Shown: piece by piece, positions 35,501 through 53,239 of the stretch
Layout: each line of letters starts with the position of its first letter
How positions within the stretch are numbered: position 1 is the stretch's first letter
Assembly (NCBI GenBank): GCA_905250125.1
Contig: CAJNOL010000277.1
Location: 107,389-171,388 of the forward strand
Source of the DNA: Rotaria sordida
Taxonomy: Eukaryota > Rotifera > Eurotatoria > Philodinida > Philodinidae
Length of the DNA: 64,000 bases
Reading direction: 5' to 3'
Translations under genes and position numbers: made by a program
Notes under the pieces: model-generated
Database searches by the model: none
The model's input: only the letters and a program-made list of their open reading frames with translations
What the model was told of the DNA's origin: nothing

Positions 35501-38500
35501 CGGATAATATAATTAATATATATATACACGACGAGTCGAAAATAAAATCTAAAATGAACAAACGAGACTGTCTACGTATGTATACACAAACATTATAATG
35601 CGACGACTAATTCAACGATAGCAACAAGGCAATAGAGAAGAAAAGGGAGGAGAAAAAGGTAGACGCATACATAGACGATTGCTTATTTGTTCAGTTAACG
35701 TGAACTAAAGCAGTGAGTATGATTGTAAGATGACTAGCTACTGGCGAAGAGTTGTTTTCAATATGAGAACAAGCAATAGATGTAAATGAAAAGAATTGAT
35801 GAGAACGAGAGAGAACAGAGTTGAATATATCATTGAACGAATATATCATATTCGATGAATGATGTCCTCTATAAATTTTTAGTGTTGTTTTATTAGATGT
35901 CGCTCTTGTTTGCCATAGAAAATTTCATCATATTGCTTTTATTCCATCAACTACCATACAAACTTCCAATTTCGGATCAAATTTCATGAAGTATATTAGT
36001 TGTTTGCTTCTCATTTTTCTTTTAGTTTGCAATTCGTATTAATTTTCTTTTATAGATGGATTATATTGATAGTACTTTTATTCAAGGATAGATTTAATGA
36101 TAGTTGTAATACATAATCAGAGTAACACTTTGTATTTCTAATCATTTGAATTCTATTATAATGAGATCTTTGCCAAGTATGAATTAAATTATTTATTGAA
36201 GTTTTTTATTGTTAGATACATGAATATTTTGAAAATATTATAGAAAATAAACTTTATTTTTAATGAGTAGTATATCCTTCAAACTTACGAACAAAAAAAT
36301 ACTAGATAATGTTACTAATACTGTTCGATAAAGTTCATTCGTTTGTATTGAAAGCAATATTTGTTTGTCTATCATGTGATTATGAGGATTGTTACCTTGA
36401 ATAAAAGAATCTCTTATCTTTTTACTTGAAACAGAATGATTATTACTTACTCTAAGGATACACTTCTTACTTCATTATCACGTTCACATAGGCTTTTTTT
36501 TTTTTTGAAGTGAATGTGAATGAAGATGGAGATTTCATTACCTATAAAGAAATGTGATAAAATATGTGAATAAATATAGTATTGATTTCTACATCATTAC
36601 TATACTTATTTGTCTCAATGAAATTTGTATTAATACATTTAGATACATATTGTAAACGTTTAGTTTTTGCTTATTGACAATGGTAAATATATAATTTGAA
36701 TAATTTTTATATTTATTTATCAATTAAAACATTATCCTTTTCATTACTTAGTGATTTGTGGCTTTCAGATGTAGCAAGAGAGAACACAAGTGCAAACGAA
36801 TTATTTTTGCTTTTTTTTGTAGCTCGAATTACAAAGAGAGATAATGACTTTGTAATTATTAAATGAAATGTTTCTATTAGTAATCCATTGAAGTATAAAA
36901 AACAAAAAGTTGATTCTATAGATTATCAATGCAAACTATTCTGTTAAGAATGAACTCCTTTTGTGATCATGATGAATTGTTAAGCTCGATTCAATTTTAT
37001 ATGGATCAGTATCCACTTGTTCTCTTATTCTATTGTTGACAGCTCTAGGTCGTCAAGATATACACTTCTTGACTTATTTGATTCTTAATCAAATACTTTC
37101 AAGTTTTATTTTTATATTAGTTCGAACAAAAAAATTGTCTCAACATAAACATTTTAAGGAGAATATCAATGAATTTAATAATAAAGAGAACTACGATGTG
37201 TATGTTTGTAGAGAAAAAATTCTTTTATCATACATAAGTTCTTCTGAGAGATAAAAAAAAGTCATCTTGAATTTTATAGTTGCCTTTAGTTGATTTGAAA
37301 ATAACATCAGTTTGTCGAACAACAAACAAGATGAGTCCTACATCAATTTTTTTTTGCACATAGTGTTTGTATTGCTTATCTTTGGTTCATCCTCAATAAA
37401 GTCTTATTAGTATATTGTCTAAAAAAATATTTTGATTGAGCACCTTGTTAACTGATCATGTAAACTATCAACATTAATGAATCACAGCAAAAGCTTTTAC
37501 CACATTTTTGAGCAGATGAGAAAATAACTGAATTAGATAGGATTGCGAAATCGATGGTATTGAGAAAAAGATATATGACCGATAATGTTGATGAAATGAG
37601 ACGAAAAGGAAATGATGCCTAAGGGTTTATTTTTTTTTTGATGTCTTCTTGACTACAAAAGCGTACTATTATTTGTCAAAGATAGTTCAAATAAAAATAT
37701 TAATGATAAAAAAAAGGATTGGAAATTTACGTAACCTAAATTAAAAAGTTGACAATCAAGCCTTTTAAAAAGAATAGTATTGAAGAAATATATTATTGTA
37801 AAACTAGTTTAGATCTATTAATCTAGCAAATTATAAATTATTTATATTCTTTATCAAAAAATTATTTTTTTTTTATTAAAACAGAAAAATTATATCGTGT
37901 ACATGGCGTACACCTTGTTTTTTCATCCGATGCAGGTGCTTAATTGGCCATTTTTTTTTTTTGTGTTATACAAAGTACGTTTTATTACTAAATAAAGACA
38001 TAATGTAGCCGTCTATATGCAAAGCTAATCTGTTCAAATAATACTCACGAACGACATGAGACAATTAAGATAATCGAAAGAAAATGTGATTAAACTTTGA
38101 TAAGAAATTGCAATCAAGCTTCATGATCAATATGGTATAAATATTGCTTTCTTTGATGAAATATCAGAAATCATAGCATAACAATTTCAAAAAGTGTTTT
38201 TTTTTTTTTTTTTTGAGAAAGTACTTCAATCAAGTTACTTAGTTAGTATTAGTATTTTAAACCATACAGTCCATAATCGATTCATAAAAATTTATTTTCA
38301 AGACATTGATGACTTTGTTGAATAGAATTATGAATGCAAAAGCATCAATTTAATTTGAAGATTATATGATGAGATTTATTTTATGTATCAATATCTATTT
38401 ATGACCATGAAATATCATAGTACTAACAGTAAGTTATACGAAAATGATAAGTCATGTCAAGCTATCCAATGATTATTATCTGAAATTGAAGTAAAATGGA

Positions 38501-40710
38501 AAATAAATAAAATAGAAATGTGTTATTGTATATATCAATGTTTTTTACGATGGATTGATCTTCAAAATTGATCATTCGATAATGAGATCAGATAGGTTTC
38601 TATTCTTTTGTACTACGTGATAAGTAATATTTTATGTTAATTGCCGTCATTAATATATGACATTTTTTTCATAGTTTGTTTTGTTTGATATATTTGAAAA
38701 GAGTTATAATGATTTTTATATATGGATATATGTCTGAAAGTTATCTGAAATCTTTAATGAATCAATCTTCGAAAATTATCTTATTGATGAAAAGAAGTTT
38801 AACAGCAATGCTGAATACATTTTATTTATGTGTAGTCAAATTCACTGAGCAATTTTATTGTAAACATGTCATGTCGATTTTTCCTCACATCAGTGAATAT
38901 ACTGATGAAGAAAAAAAACAAGATTGATTCAAATTCGAATGTTAATTCATTCTCTTCTTCATCAATCACTTTTCATTGACTGCCTGTTATGTCTTCAAAT
39001 TCATTCGAGATTATTTCATCGACATTAACAACTGCTCATAGTATTAGTAGCCTTCAAGATACTAATAACAAAACAGAAGAAAGAGGCAGTGCTCAGTAAC
39101 ATATCCTAAGTCCGAGGTAAGTGAGTAACTTTGTCTTTCCTGACAATAATGTCAGGTTGTCTTGAGCATTGTCACCAAAGCACTAACATTTTGCATCCAA
39201 GGCTAATTGTTCTACATCAAAAATACTTCGATGAATAGAGTGAGTCAAATCTTCACTATCAAATTCAATTAACAAATAGAAATTTGCATTTAAAGGAGAT
39301 CTTATGACAATAATAGGTAATCTCAAGCTTCTATGGGTTCGATATGAAATCTAAGATGAAATAAATGTTAGCGAATTCTTGTCCATAATTCAGAATTTGT
39401 CAATTCTATTTCATGGCTAAAAAGTTGATATTGACGAGTCTCGTTCTCTCTGCGAGGCTGATACATTTGAAGCTTTTTTTCTCATTCATCGTATATTTCA
39501 ACATGTCTAAGCGACAGATACACTGCCACCCATCTAAATCGGCTTACTTAGAATAATCTTTTTTGAGTAAAAGCTAAAGACAGTAAATATGACATCAAAT
39601 TTCAGTTTACTCAAACGATACATACTTTTGCAATCAATTTATTCAACACATTGAATTTATTTTTCAAAGAAATATAGAGCTTTGTAAAAGAGATAAAATT
39701 GTTTTTTCAACTAAATCTGCTATTTTATTCTTTCATAGATTATTTACTATCTATAAAGTCTATTCGTTTGTGAAATGTTCTTTTCAATTGACATTTCTAT
39801 GAATTTTTTTGAATATTTGACATTATATAAGAAAGTCAAAAACCAATTTCTAAATTTCATACTAGGTTTCGTCATTAAATAAGTATTTTGTCTATGATGT
39901 GAATCTAGCTTTGATTGAACTTTTAAATTATTCAACAAATTCATTAGATAGTTAATGAACAATTTTCAGTTATCAATACAGAAACTGATGCTATTTGCTT
40001 AGAGTAAAAGATTATATCATCTATTTTCTTTACAATACACTCTTGAATTTGTTCTCTGAAATAATATTATATAATTTATGTTTAGATACAATCTTTCTGT
40101 GAATTTCAATAATACTAGAAATTATTTCACTGCCATCATCAAATTGAATACAGAAGCTTACTATCGTTTCAACGACATTCATCTTCAATCATTATTTCTT
40201 CATTTGCAGCCTTCAAATTCGACGACTTGTGGGTAAAAAACAGGTTATTTTTTTACTGTTTTCTTCTTGCATGTTCACTAATTTTCTGTTCTTGTATGAT
40301 TTCCCTTACAGTCTATATTGAATACATCTGCCGAGTTAAAAATCTAGTGTCACGATAAGAACAGTTTAAAATGAGACGTGAATTGAAATCATATAAAAAT
40401 ACTGAGTAGAACACATGATAATAATGAGAATAATATCACATAATAATAATTAAGACTTTGACAATATGAAAAATACTCGGTATATTGAATTTTCATTTCC
40501 TTATTTCTCTGGAATTATTTTCTTATTAGTTATAAAATTCATCCAGTAATTCAATATTACCATCAAAAATATAACCACAAAGTGATCGATACACAAAAAA
40601 AAAGCGAAGAGGACAAAACAATATGCACAAAAAAAAATAGTGGTTTTCTTTCTTTTTTTTTCCTCAAAAATAAGATTTTGTTTTCATTGTTCATATATCA
40701 ATACAAAATA
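35501..40710. other. Gene-poor 5.2-kb spacer
   Basis: It lies between the WDR47 start and the ALC1 stop. No family is recognised on either strand. The best frame, 37001-37254 (+), has an open run with LILLLTALGRQDIHFLTYLI and a second hydrophobic patch but no ATG in that frame, so it might be a decayed membrane-protein exon. The ORF at 38676-38927 (+) is similarly weak. Long A/T tracts are common. The WDR47 promoter is expected within the first few hundred bases. Confidence 0.5.
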
Positions 40711-46639
<5,929 letters not shown>

Positions 46640-46818
46640 CTACAAAAAGAAAAATGACTTTAACAATATTCTAGTATTCAAACTATGTTCTATAATTCAA
46701 AATTCTTCTATCTGACCAATACATTTAAATAATTCATAATATGAATAACTACTTTATACAATAGAATGCCAGTATATCACCGGAAACCTAATTTGTACGA
46801 AAAAAAAGCACATTGTAT
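46640..46818 (-). promoter_or_regulatory. APLF-ALC1 intercistronic region with acceptor at ALC1 ATG
   Basis: Only 179 bp separate the APLF stop from the ALC1 start on the same strand. The minus-strand sequence ends in a pyrimidine tract, TTTTTCTTTTTGTAG, immediately followed by ATG. This is a strong 3' splice site with no coding exon before it in the spacer, as expected for the second cistron of a spliced-leader operon. A short 5'-UTR intron within an independent promoter is the alternative. Confidence 0.6.
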
Positions 46819-48359
46819 TTAATGTTTAAAATCACGTTTATGTTGAGGATTTTGTCGATAACATGATTTACCAAATGGACATAAAGGTCTATCAATATCG
46901 TTATCATCATTATTATCATTATCATGTGATTGTTTTGAATCGTCATAATCACTATCACCTGGATGTGATTGTTCAGCACGATGAATAGGATTTTTTCTAT
47001 AGCATGATGCACCAAATTGACAAATTGGACGACGTTTACTACCTGGTTTAACTAAATTTAAATATTCGTTTAATAATCAATGAGATAAGAAAAAAAACCT
47101 CCAGATATTTCTAATTACTTTTTTTTGGTAGTGATGGTGGTGGTGTTGTTGTTATTTTTGATGCCACAAAATCAAAACCATCTGCACTATCACTATCCAA
47201 ACTTCTTGTTGAAGGTATTTTACTTAATACTTTTCCTGGAGATTTTGTTTCAATAGGCGTTACTGGTGATCGAATATCTAAATATAAATAATAAATAAGA
47301 TAATAAATTTATAATAAAAAATTTTACCTGACATATTTGATGATTCATTCAAATCACTATTATTATCACCTTCAAAACTTACTATGAATAAGAAAAACAA
47401 AAATTAGCTTTTCAAATTCATATTCAATAAAATAGAAACATACAGTGTCGTTTAGCATTAGTCGAAGCAGTATTTGATGAATTTCTTGAATAGGAAGATT
47501 TAGGTGTAGTAGTTGTCTGTTTAGTTATTGGTGATGGAGTTGGTGCTGCCATCCATTTAGGTAATTTACGTGGTTCATGATTCGTATTAATTGGTTCAAT
47601 TTCATCCTAAAAATTAAATCAATAAAGTAAGAAAAAAAAATAACAATAAAAACATACTTGATTGTCTACATATGGTGGTGGAACAGAAATTCGAGTTAGA
47701 GCAACTGTAGGAACAGGCATTGAAATACGTGGTTTTGGTTCAACATCTGACGAAGTTTTCTTTTCGAATGAAGTACGTTTACATGGTGTTCGTGCTGGTT
47801 CATCATTAGCATCTTCTTCAAAATCAAAAACTGATGTATCTTGATTACTAATTGAACGACGATAACCATGTGTAGGTGACCATTGATCAGGTGATGTTGC
47901 ACGTACAGGTGATAAATTATCATCTTTTTTCCATGCATATAGTGAATCCGAATCGGAATCAGTATTTTTATCATTATTATTATTTTCATCAGTAGTAAAA
48001 CTAACACGAAAGAAAAAACTTGATGGAAGTAAACCAATTTGATCACCATCGTTTAATTCTCGTTCAATATCTTTTGTTAATTGAATTGTTTTACCATTTA
48101 ATGGACGATAAAATACAGGATTTGCATGTGTTGGTTTTATCCAAAGACTATTATCATCTTTGAGTAATAATTCTGCATGATGACGAGAAATTTTTTTTTC
48201 ATTACACTAAATTAAATAAACAATAGATTATGATTTTAAACATAGATTAAATGAACATACGCCTAATGATGAACCACGTCCAACAATAACTTTTTCATTT
48301 TCTTTTACTGTAATACGAGTGCCTTCTGCAATTGGTATGAGTTCTACTTTACCAACCAT
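46819..48359 (-). CDS. APLF: APLF, PAR- and Ku-binding DNA-repair factor
   Basis: Six exons (48261-48359, 47658-48206, 47444-47606, 47328-47381, 47119-47277, 46819-47051) sum to 1257 nt, 418 residues. APLF assists non-homologous end joining and is a histone chaperone. The N-terminal FHA domain (MVGKVELIPIAEGTRI, VGRGSSLG, KISRHHAEL) would bind phosphorylated XRCC1/XRCC4. A mid-protein EPRKLPKWMAAP fits the Ku80-binding motif (basic-x-L-P-x-W-M). Two PBZ zinc fingers follow: RRPICQFGASCYRKNPIHRA..SHPGD and RPLCPFGKSCYRQNPQHKRD, each with the Cys-Cys-His pattern that grips poly(ADP-ribose). Human APLF has the same order in 511 residues. It lies directly upstream of ALC1, another PAR reader. Confidence 0.96.
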
Positions 48360-49306
48360 TCTTTCTTTTATTTAGTTTTTGTTTTTCTTGATTAAATGCA
48401 ACAATCTAAAATGAACAATACGTTATTTCAAAGTTATGTGAAAGACAATGAAGACATTTGAATTGACAGAAAACAAATACATAGGTTTCTTGTTTCAATC
48501 AATAGAATGTATCGATAGAGGGAGTAAGTTATTAAAAATTATAGTTCTTATGGTTGAACCTTTGCTTCAATAATCATGGATAAATTTTCATGAGATCAAC
48601 TGCTGAATAGTGTATGGAGTTTATTTTGAAATAATACATGAAATCTTGTAATTAGTTAGTAAATACATAAAACAGAAACTATTGAGAAACTTTACAGACA
48701 CTATTCTATATCAAAAGTCTCTTTCTATATAGCCGTCATGCCGAGTAGCGTATCCAATATATACTGTATTCAAACTTCGGTAGCATTAGCCATAGAATGA
48801 TTCTGAACAAATCACTAATGGCTGTTTGTCTTGAATCATTCATTCGATAAGATTGAGCGTAAGAACTCTGCATCAAATCAACCTTCTGTCCAAAGTTACA
48901 GCTAGTATTAGTTGTAGGAAATATATCAGGTTAATGAATCTATCGCTATGTAGCACTTCATATCCCAATGTAGCCAAAAGACCGTGGTTTTTTTTCCTTC
49001 CTTCTGCTTCCACTTTCTATACAAAACAAAGAATTTCTTAATGTTCTCAAGCAATTCAATAGAAGTGCATTGAATGATGGAACACATTGGTCATATAAAC
49101 GTTTTTACAAAGTTTTATTGACTACATCTTTAGCTTTCTTATTTTCTACACTATTGAAAAAAATCTGATTTCTTTTATACTAAATTAATATTTATAAATT
49201 TTATTGAATTTATATTCCACTTATGTCATATGAATAATTTAAAAAAGAATCTCTCGAAAATAATAATCAATAAAATAATAAAAAGCAAAAATTATCACAA
49301 AAATTT
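48360..49306. other. Intergenic between APLF start and HGSNAT stop
   Basis: About 950 bp with no supported gene. The 62-codon ORF at 48853-49041 (+) is unsupported. No clear acceptor sits directly before the APLF ATG, so if APLF-ALC1 is an operon its promoter should be here. Confidence 0.55.
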
Positions 49307-49958
49307 TTAAATGGCAATAAAAATTTTCTTGTAATACATTATACCAGCAATCAAAGTCCAAAAAAGGGCACCATAAACATGTAATGCAAGTAATTTCGGA
49401 TGTGTTCCAGTAACTTCAAATTGTACTGGAAAACTTTGCGAACAAACTTCATGAGCAACATAGAGAACAATGGAATTCATACCTAACCAAAGCCATGGTT
49501 CACCTGTAAATAATTTAAAAACATCGACAAGTAGATAAAGTATTGTTAAGATTATAAAAGCAAGACTAGCTAAAATAAATATAAAACTTAATGACCAAAG
49601 ATTTTTATTAATTGGTATCCAACTATCCGAATGACCACCTTTCGATAAAAGTAAACCTAAAAATCCACAAATAAAACCTGATGCAATCCAATGTGCACAA
49701 ACACGACGAACACGTGTTGAATAAATAAAAGTATGACCAGCATGAACACCAAGATAACAAAGAACTATTCCAGTAAGAATACCTAAAAGTCCTATAAATA
49801 AAAGAAGAAAATATGATAGATAATTCTTTCTTTTTTAATTTTACCTTCAGGATCATATGGTATTTGAGTTTTATAAATCACTTTACATGTTGGATCATTC
49901 AATATATGAGAACTTCCTAATATAACTCGATCAAGATATCCAGCAATTCCTATAATTA

Positions 49959-49989
<31 letters not shown>

Positions 49990-51604
49990 TTTCTTTCAAT
50001 AAGTTTATATGAATAATACCTCCAGTACAATTTATATATCGTCCATGTTCATGTTTGCCACCAGGACCTACATAACCTCTTGGGCAATTACTTAATTTTG
50101 GAACGAAAGTTACCAAAATCCATGAAACACCAATAAGATGAATACAAAGCCATTGTGGCCAAAATTGAAGTATTGTATTTGATAATTCAGTTCGTATTGG
50201 TCGGTATACATTAACACCTAAATAAACAAATCATATAGTTCAAAATTAAAATTTTCTTTTTTACCTGTTGGCCATTGTGATGAATTATATTCATCTTCAA
50301 AAGTATCAAAAATAAGTACAAGTATTGCAGTAAAAAAATAACATAATGCTAAACGTTGCAGGACACCTAAAATTCGAAGATCTTCTGGTCTTCCATGTCC
50401 ACCTTGTAAAATTAAACCTACAATTCACAATTAAAATATTTAATTTAAAAAAAATACATGATCTTCTTTCGTACCGAATAAAAATAGCATTACAGTTCGT
50501 CGACATATTTTCAGTAAAATACTTAGTTTTCGTACTTTCTTCTTTAGAAGTGATCGTTGAGATAGAACAATTGATACACCCATCATCCAAACAAACCATG
50601 GAAAAACCAAATCAGCAAGAGTTAAACCATTCCAAACTATCACCCAAAAAAAACCGAATAGTCTTAGGAATATATTTTAAGAAAAATAATCTTACCCGAA
50701 TGGTTGAAAAACCAATAACCACCACCTTTATAATAAATAAAAATTGTAAAAATATGAACGAAAACAAAAAATAAATTAATGAAATATTCTTACCACCATA
50801 ATTAACAAAAATCATCACCATCAATGAAAATCCTCGAAAAGTATCTAATGATTGAAGACGTTTTGATAGAACTTTTTTAGTTGTATTGGAATTATTCAAT
50901 ATATAAGGAGGTTCAACTAATGTTGGTGGATTATCAATATTCGCTGTACTACCAATATCATCATTACGAGTTTCATTATGTGTCATCAATGGTACTTGTC
51001 TATTTGTCATTGGGCTTGTTCTTGGTGTAATATCAGTTTCATCATTAATTAATCGTTGATGACGAAAATTTGTTAAAATACGACCAAAATAACGAGAATT
51101 ATAAATGTGATGACATAATTGAATAAAGAAAACAATAATACCAAGAATAATTATTGCAATTATAATAGGTAGCCAATAATAACTTGATTTTTCTGTTTGA
51201 GTTATGGTACAAGAACTTTTATTTTGTTTTGTTTGTATAACCTCAAATAAATATGAACCATGTTCAGAAAATTTGTATGAGTTTATTTGACATAGGAATG
51301 TTTTATTTTTTGCATCTGAAAGAACTTGAAAATCATATGGATATCTTGTGCTAATTGTTAAAGTTTGGCTTGAGTTCATTAGAAGAACATCACCTAACTG
51401 ATCTAAATCACAATGTTCACATATTATCATATTATACATAAACAAAATTGAATTTGAATAATTTTTATTGCTAATCGTTAAATAGGCTTCATCCATTTTT
51501 AATGGATCTAATGCATTAATTTCAATTGTTTTTGCTTGGCCATGATGAAAAAATTGTTGAATAGTGATGTAAAATAACCACAGATAATTCCATGATCTTT
51601 TCAT
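49307..51604 (-). CDS. HGSNAT: Heparan-alpha-glucosaminide N-acetyltransferase
   Basis: Seven exons (50794-51604, 50696-50725, 50475-50636, 50265-50417, 50020-50217, 49845-49949, 49307-49791) sum to 1944 nt, 647 residues. HGSNAT sits in the lysosomal membrane and uses cytosolic acetyl-CoA to acetylate terminal glucosamine of heparan sulfate. A signal peptide is followed by a lumenal Cys-containing domain, a first membrane span (WLPIIIAIIILGIIVFFIQL), a cytosolic loop, then LQSLDTFRGFSLMVMIFVNY and GGGYWFFNHSVWNGLTLADL. The His in FNHS matches the human active-site His269. About ten further spans follow, with PRGYVGPGG, YDPEGLLG and NKNLWSLSF as in human. Exon 2, 30 nt, encodes the catalytic His region. 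Confidence 0.95.
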
Positions 51605-52240
51605 TGTGTTTTATGATCAGTTATCTAAAATGATATTGTAACATAAAAAGAGCAATTGTTATTTTTTCTTTGTTATCCCCTTTTTCATAAAAAATAAAAA
51701 TGTGTGTATATCACTTTCGCAGACAACACACCAGGTCTACATAATAAAAGTTCTTATCAGTTATTTTTCTAACCAAAAGAAAACCAAACAGATACTTTCA
51801 CATATTTGCGTTGCTGAATCTTCTTGTTATCTAACATAACAGTTTGCTGTTTATTACAAAACAAAAACAAAAACGAAGACTTATTATCATATAAATTTGA
51901 ACAAATCCATTTATCTTGATTAATAAATAAAATCAAAATTAATTTATTTCAATTTTTATTCCTTATCAAATTTTTCTCTCTTATGTTTACGTAGAGAACA
52001 CTCACAATGTGTGTAAAAAAGAAACGGAAAAATATAATTACACACATGTGAACAAAATGTTTTGATCAAGAATTCTCAAAGATAAATCAAACAAACAAAA
52101 TAACTGAAACATCATCATATATTATGCATAGATGAAATCAGTTGTTACACTATTTCAGATTAACACAAGAAAAAATAAATGATACTGTTTTTAAAGTAGG
52201 ATTGGAAAGAAAAAATAAACAAGAACAACAGGAAGTATTT
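51605..52240. other. Intergenic upstream of HGSNAT
   Basis: About 640 bp. On the minus strand ATCATTTTAG lies about 22 bases before the HGSNAT ATG, a plausible leader or UTR acceptor. The rest is AT-rich with no ORF of note and includes the TIM17 downstream flank. Confidence 0.55.
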
Positions 52241-53083
52241 TCATGAAAAATGACCAGATGCAGAAGAGGATTGTCCAGGAGACGAACTGAAAAATGATGG
52301 CATAGAAAGATCAACTTTGCCTTTATCAGTGTCAACCGGTGGTTCTAAATATTAAAAAAACAAAACAATTCATTGCAAACTGAGTATAATACTGAATAGA
52401 TATATTTACCTTCCACTGCTGGTGCTGGCATAAACATTTGATTATAACGGTTAAGCAAAATACCAGTTCCTTCAATCATAGCAAGAATAAATCCACCAAA
52501 AACAGCTGAAGCAAACATAGCTGCAGGTCCCTCTAAAATATAAATGTCATAAAAATAAAGATTTAGTTTTTCTTTTTTGTTTTAATTTACGTCTTGCTTG
52601 TAAAATGGCTCCCGTCGCTGCACCACTTAGAATTGAATTCCATGGATCTTCTTTTTTTCTTAGATAAACAAAACTGCAATCAAGTAATGAAAATGTGCAA
52701 CCCCATGCACCAAATGATGCTAAACAAACAACAACAAAAAACACCCAATTGATTAATTTTATTTCTATTTACAAAAAAATTACCTCCAATACGAGGAGCT
52801 CGTTGTTTTACTGCATTTAAACTACCAATTAACCGTCTGAATTGACCCTACAAAAAAAAGAAAATATCACTTAATTGACAAGAAAAACAAAATAAATCAA
52901 AATTTTACACTTGGAGCATGACGAAATCCTTTGATCGAATGAAAAAATGTTCCACCAATCGTTCCTAGTGCAAATGCACCACCACAATCATCAACAATAC
53001 GCCAAGGACTAGATCAAATAATGAAGAAAAAAAAAACAAATCAATGAGTTGAAATTATTTTCTTACCAAGGTTCTCGATCCAT
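52241..53083 (-). CDS. TIMM17: TIM17, mitochondrial inner-membrane translocase subunit
   Basis: Six exons (53067-53083, 52909-53008, 52784-52847, 52591-52719, 52410-52532, 52241-52344) sum to 537 nt, 178 residues; human TIMM17A has 171. TIM17 is a core of the TIM23 presequence translocase. Seen: [55 protein letters not shown], the paired Cys ([10 protein letters not shown], as in human), [20 protein letters not shown] and [19 protein letters not shown], giving four membrane spans. The C-terminal Ser/Gly tail is not conserved. Exon 1 codes only 17 nt. A seven-codon upstream ORF (53095-53118, MNSVCKN) precedes the start and follows a GTTTCAG acceptor. Confidence 0.96.
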
Positions 53084-53094
53084 AACTTTTAATT

Positions 53095-53118
53095 TTAATT
53101 TTTACAAACACTGTTCAT
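53095..53118 (-). promoter_or_regulatory. Upstream ORF before TIM17
   Basis: ATG followed by six codons (MNSVCKN) and TAA, ending 11 bases before the TIM17 ATG. GTTTCAG lies exactly at the uORF ATG, so if that acceptor is used the mature RNA begins with this uORF. It might reduce or tune TIM17 translation. Confidence 0.4.
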
Positions 53119-53239
53119 CTGAAACAAACCAATAAAACACATTTTGTTTTTGTAAAGTAATCCTATTTCATATGTTAATATCAAACAAAGAAAAATCCTT
53201 AAAAAAATTAAATTACATTAAAAAACAAATAACAGATGA

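Noticed and set aside
35501-40710. Possible decayed 7TM receptor around 37001-37254
   Set aside because: Only hydrophobic stretches are seen, without receptor motifs or an ATG in frame; chance in AT-rich DNA is as likely.
46788-47015. 75-codon His/Ile-rich minus-strand ORF
   Set aside because: It is a shadow frame over the APLF PBZ-finger exon.
47696-48049. 117-codon minus-strand ORF rich in Ile and His
   Set aside because: It is an out-of-frame shadow of APLF exon 2.
50346-50774. 142-codon plus-strand ORF
   Set aside because: It is antisense to HGSNAT exons 2-4, whose frames and splice sites are well supported.
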